Of a DNA stretch of 64,000 bases, positions 61,468 to 64,000 are shown one piece after another. The notes beneath the pieces were generated by a model. That model did no database searches, was not told the origin of the DNA, and saw nothing but the letters and a program-made list of their open reading frames with translations. Within the stretch, counting starts at the first letter, position 1. Every line of letters starts with the position of its first letter. Source of the DNA: Nymphaea colorata (lineage: Eukaryota; Streptophyta; Magnoliopsida; Nymphaeales; Nymphaeaceae); the NCBI RefSeq assembly GCF_008831285.2, contig NC_045150.1:11267868-11331867 (forward strand), written 5' to 3'. The position numbers were made by a program, and so were the translations under genes.

Positions 61468-61812
61468 CTAAACCAGCACATCATCCAAAGGTAAAACCCC
61501 CATACGAACAACATGTTTGTGAAAGACCTTAAGAGTTAAACCTGGATCCACAATCATAGAGTTTGTCACAATATGCTCTAAAGACACCTGACCATTCTAT
61601 ATCCTCTCTTTAACAGTAAAAAACTTAATGTCGATGTGCTTCGACTTTGACAAACTGCGGCTGTTATTAGAGTACATGACTGCTGAATTATTGTCATACA
61701 ATAACTTTAGTAGTATTTCTACACCATTCACAATGTGCAGCCCCGTGACAAAATTCCACAACCACAAAACATGATTGGATGTCTCGTAACATGCTATGAA
61801 TTCTGCTGCCAA
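61468..61812 (-). pseudogene. Ty1/copia RNase H and C-terminal fragment
   Basis: Minus-strand AAEFIACYETSNHVLWLWNFVTGL, DNNSAVMYSNNSRS, SKHIDIKF, then an in-frame TAG after KERI, and the normal copia tail NGQVSLEHIVTNSMIVDP to the stop at 61468. Confidence 0.88.
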
Positions 61813-62336
61813 TCATTTTCATTCTCGTTCATAGCTGGGAATGATGTCCAGCTAAGGAGAGCTACGATCAAATGTACATGTTAACACATGAATCAATTTT
61901 TCTAAAAAGAGAACCCATGAATCAAGTTTTGAAAGGGGCACCAAGAACATTTCCCTTTCCAAAACAACTAGCCTAAACTATTTTTAACTCCCCACCATGA
62001 GGGAATCCCATGGTGAGAGAGTGATTTGCTACAATATATATAATTTCAATGTCTAGTAGGGTGATCCATATACTTTCATGAATGTGATCCACCATTGCAT
62101 GACGAAATTATGGGCAAACAAGCTTGAGCATTCTCTTGTTTTTCTTCTATTTTTAATCATTTTGATTCTTACATTCTTGATTTAGTTGATCAAGGGTGGT
62201 AGAGGAGATTAAAAACTAGTTTTCAATCTTCTTACGTAAAAGAGTCCAGTTATGAATCATCATAGTTCATAAGCTGAGTGGTCCCTTGTTAACATCCCAT
62301 GTTGAGAGGTAAGATGCGAGTATATCTATATCTATC

Positions 62337-62362
62337 TATATATATATATATATATATATATA
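62337..62362. repeat. (TA)n microsatellite
   Basis: Thirteen TA units immediately before TGTAACGCTC. Confidence 0.95.
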
Positions 62363-62363
62363 A

Positions 62364-64000
62364 TGTAACGCTCGTCTCGTGCAGGTGGGTTGGATCGGGT
62401 CTAGACTCGCACCCAAATCCATCCGCGTGGGAGCCCGACTCCTCTTCTCCCTCGCCTTCCTCAACGTCTCCTTCTCCTTCGTCTCTTGCTGGTTCGCACG
62501 ACAGAGAGAAACGGGAGGCAGAAGGTGGCTGCGGCGACGCTCTGGTAAGCCCTCTCGACCTCTGCCTCTTCCCCTCCTTTCTCTCTTCTTCTTCCCTTTT
62601 CTCCTCCTCCCTCTCTTGTTGTTTATGCAGTCTCCCCCTTCTCAACCGCACAACCTCCCTCCTACACAACCCTCTCTCTCTCGTGCTATTCCCCTCTTCC
62701 GCCACTCTCATGCTCCCTTGCCCTCTTTGCCTGCACTCTCCCCTCTCCGTCAGTGCCCTCACTCTGGCCGTCTCTCGCTTTTTCTCTGCATTCTCTCTCT
62801 CTCTCTCTTCTTCCCTCTTGCCCTCTTGTCTATCTCTCCCCTCTGTTTGAACCCTCTTTGCCTGTTCCCCCTCTCTACCTGCAACCTCACCCAACCATGC
62901 GATCCTCTCCCATCTCTCTCTGTCGGCTCCCTCTCCCTAACCGTGTGAGTCTCCCTTAACCGAACCTTCCCTCTTAGCTGAGCTTCTCTTTTTGCCTTGC
63001 CGACTACCTCCTTCTCATGACAGACCCTCCTCTTGTATTCTTTCACTGATTTTTCACCCTTTGGTGGTTGTTTGATCGGTTGGCAGCTTGGGGACGCATC
63101 TTTTCCCTCATATGAGTGAATTGAAGGCATTGGTGGTGAAGGCAGTGAGCAATCTTTGACGTTGGCGCTCAATTGAACATTTGAGGTGGTTGCCAGGAAC
63201 ATTGCAGCAGTTTGGACACTAAGATTGGGGTGAGCGACGCCTAACCGAGCCTAAATCGACTAATATTATCTATTAGAGCATGTATAGTTATTATTTGAGC
63301 ATGCTAGACTTATGATTTGATGATTTGGAATGCATATTAGCAATGTTGCAATTTTGAAAAAAATTAAGGATTTTTTTAGAAAAATGAGAATCCAGTGCGT
63401 ATCTATCTCTTTAGGATGATGTATTCATTTTTGAAGCTATTTGGAAACATGGTAGAGATTTGATGTGGGTGAGAAGATTTAGAATCGTTTTAGTGAGCAC
63501 ATGGTGCATGCTTTTATCAATGGGTGTATTGCATTGTTGGTTAGGAAAAAACATGTAAGTTGGGTGTATTATTGAGAAGACGCTTCAAATGAAGAAAACA
63601 AATGAGAAATGTGTTAGTGATAGATTGATCGAAGCTTTGAGTTTAGATGTTTGGTCACAACCTTAAGGAGTTGAGAAGTGGCCTATTGAAGGACTTTGTG
63701 GGTTGACACTACCCGTCGACACCTTCTTGAGGTGATGACATGCCTCAATGTTTTTGTTTCATATTTGTATAAATTGTAAAGCGAAGTAAGTTAAAATCTT
63801 ATTGCTTGATTATGCTTTCAGGTACACCGGGCACATCCAGTAGACCTTGAGCAACAAGACGTGAAACTCGAGGCATTTTGAAGTGTTTTGTGGATGCGCG
63901 ACAGGTATTGCAGCATTCCAGGTAAATCTTTGCCTGTGCCAACCTATGAATGTGTGTTTTCGAGATCATGAGATCTTACAAATGTGATGTGATTGAACGA
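62364..64000 (+). mobile_element. Possible start of an LTR or other retroelement, runs off the window
   Basis: Begins TGTAACGCTCGTCTCG, similar to the TGTAAC-type starts of some plant gypsy LTRs, and continues as long CT-rich sequence to about 62950, then ordinary noncoding sequence. The second end is outside the window, so this cannot be confirmed. Long open frames here come from CT-rich composition. Confidence 0.25.

Noticed and set aside
62289-62948. Three overlapping frames of 180-200 codons
   Set aside because: Result of CT-rich composition; products are low-complexity Ser/Leu/Pro or Arg/Glu.

Overview
This is a nuclear window from a flowering plant. It has split genes with GT-AG introns, a plant-type pectin methylesterase, a plant SelT-like gene with Cys in place of selenocysteine, Ty1/copia and Ty3/gypsy retrotransposons with methionine-tRNA primer sites, a tRNA-derived SINE, several MITE families and many long (TA)n and (GA)n tracts. 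I cannot assign an order or species. Only two host genes are supported with confidence, both on the minus strand; repeats make up most of the rest.

Layout. 1-4.2 kb: microsatellites, AT-rich dispersed elements, a broken leucine-rich-repeat kinase fragment and a 33-bp triplication. 4284-20399 (minus): a four-exon SelT-like gene encoding 228 residues. Its third intron is about 13.4 kb and holds a tandem duplication, a fold-back MITE and a complete, apparently young Ty1/copia element (8893-14339) in the same orientation as the gene. 20.8-28.4 kb: a decayed copia scrap, a few unidentified exon-like islands and AT-rich intergenic DNA. 28393-31067 (minus): a two-exon pectinesterase/pectinesterase-inhibitor gene encoding 569 residues with an unusual His-rich stretch after the signal peptide. 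31-39 kb: low-complexity and dispersed repeats, including two inverted copies of a hAT-like MITE and a small hAT-like MITE with an 8-bp target duplication. 39.5-41.5 kb: a decayed copia element carrying a SINE. 44 kb: a PIF/Harbinger-like MITE. 46-55.1 kb: two related but diverged Ty3/gypsy copies arranged tail to tail, both cut inside reverse transcriptase, forming a giant inverted repeat. 55.9-56.5 kb: a LINE fragment. 57-61.4 kb: AT-rich sequence with no recognisable gene. 61.5 kb: another copia RNase H scrap. 62.36 kb to the end: a CT-rich stretch that may begin a further LTR.

The two host genes are not functionally linked in any way the sequence shows. SelT-like proteins are thioredoxin-fold membrane redox proteins of the secretory pathway; the pectinesterase acts in the cell wall. 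The main biological interest is how transposons have shaped the locus: a young retroelement inside a SelT intron, nested and inverted transposons, and a repeat family whose copies sit between (TA)n tracts. I found no sign of a new enzymatic or defence system. All exon boundaries are inferred by eye from reading frame, splice dinucleotides and protein family knowledge.
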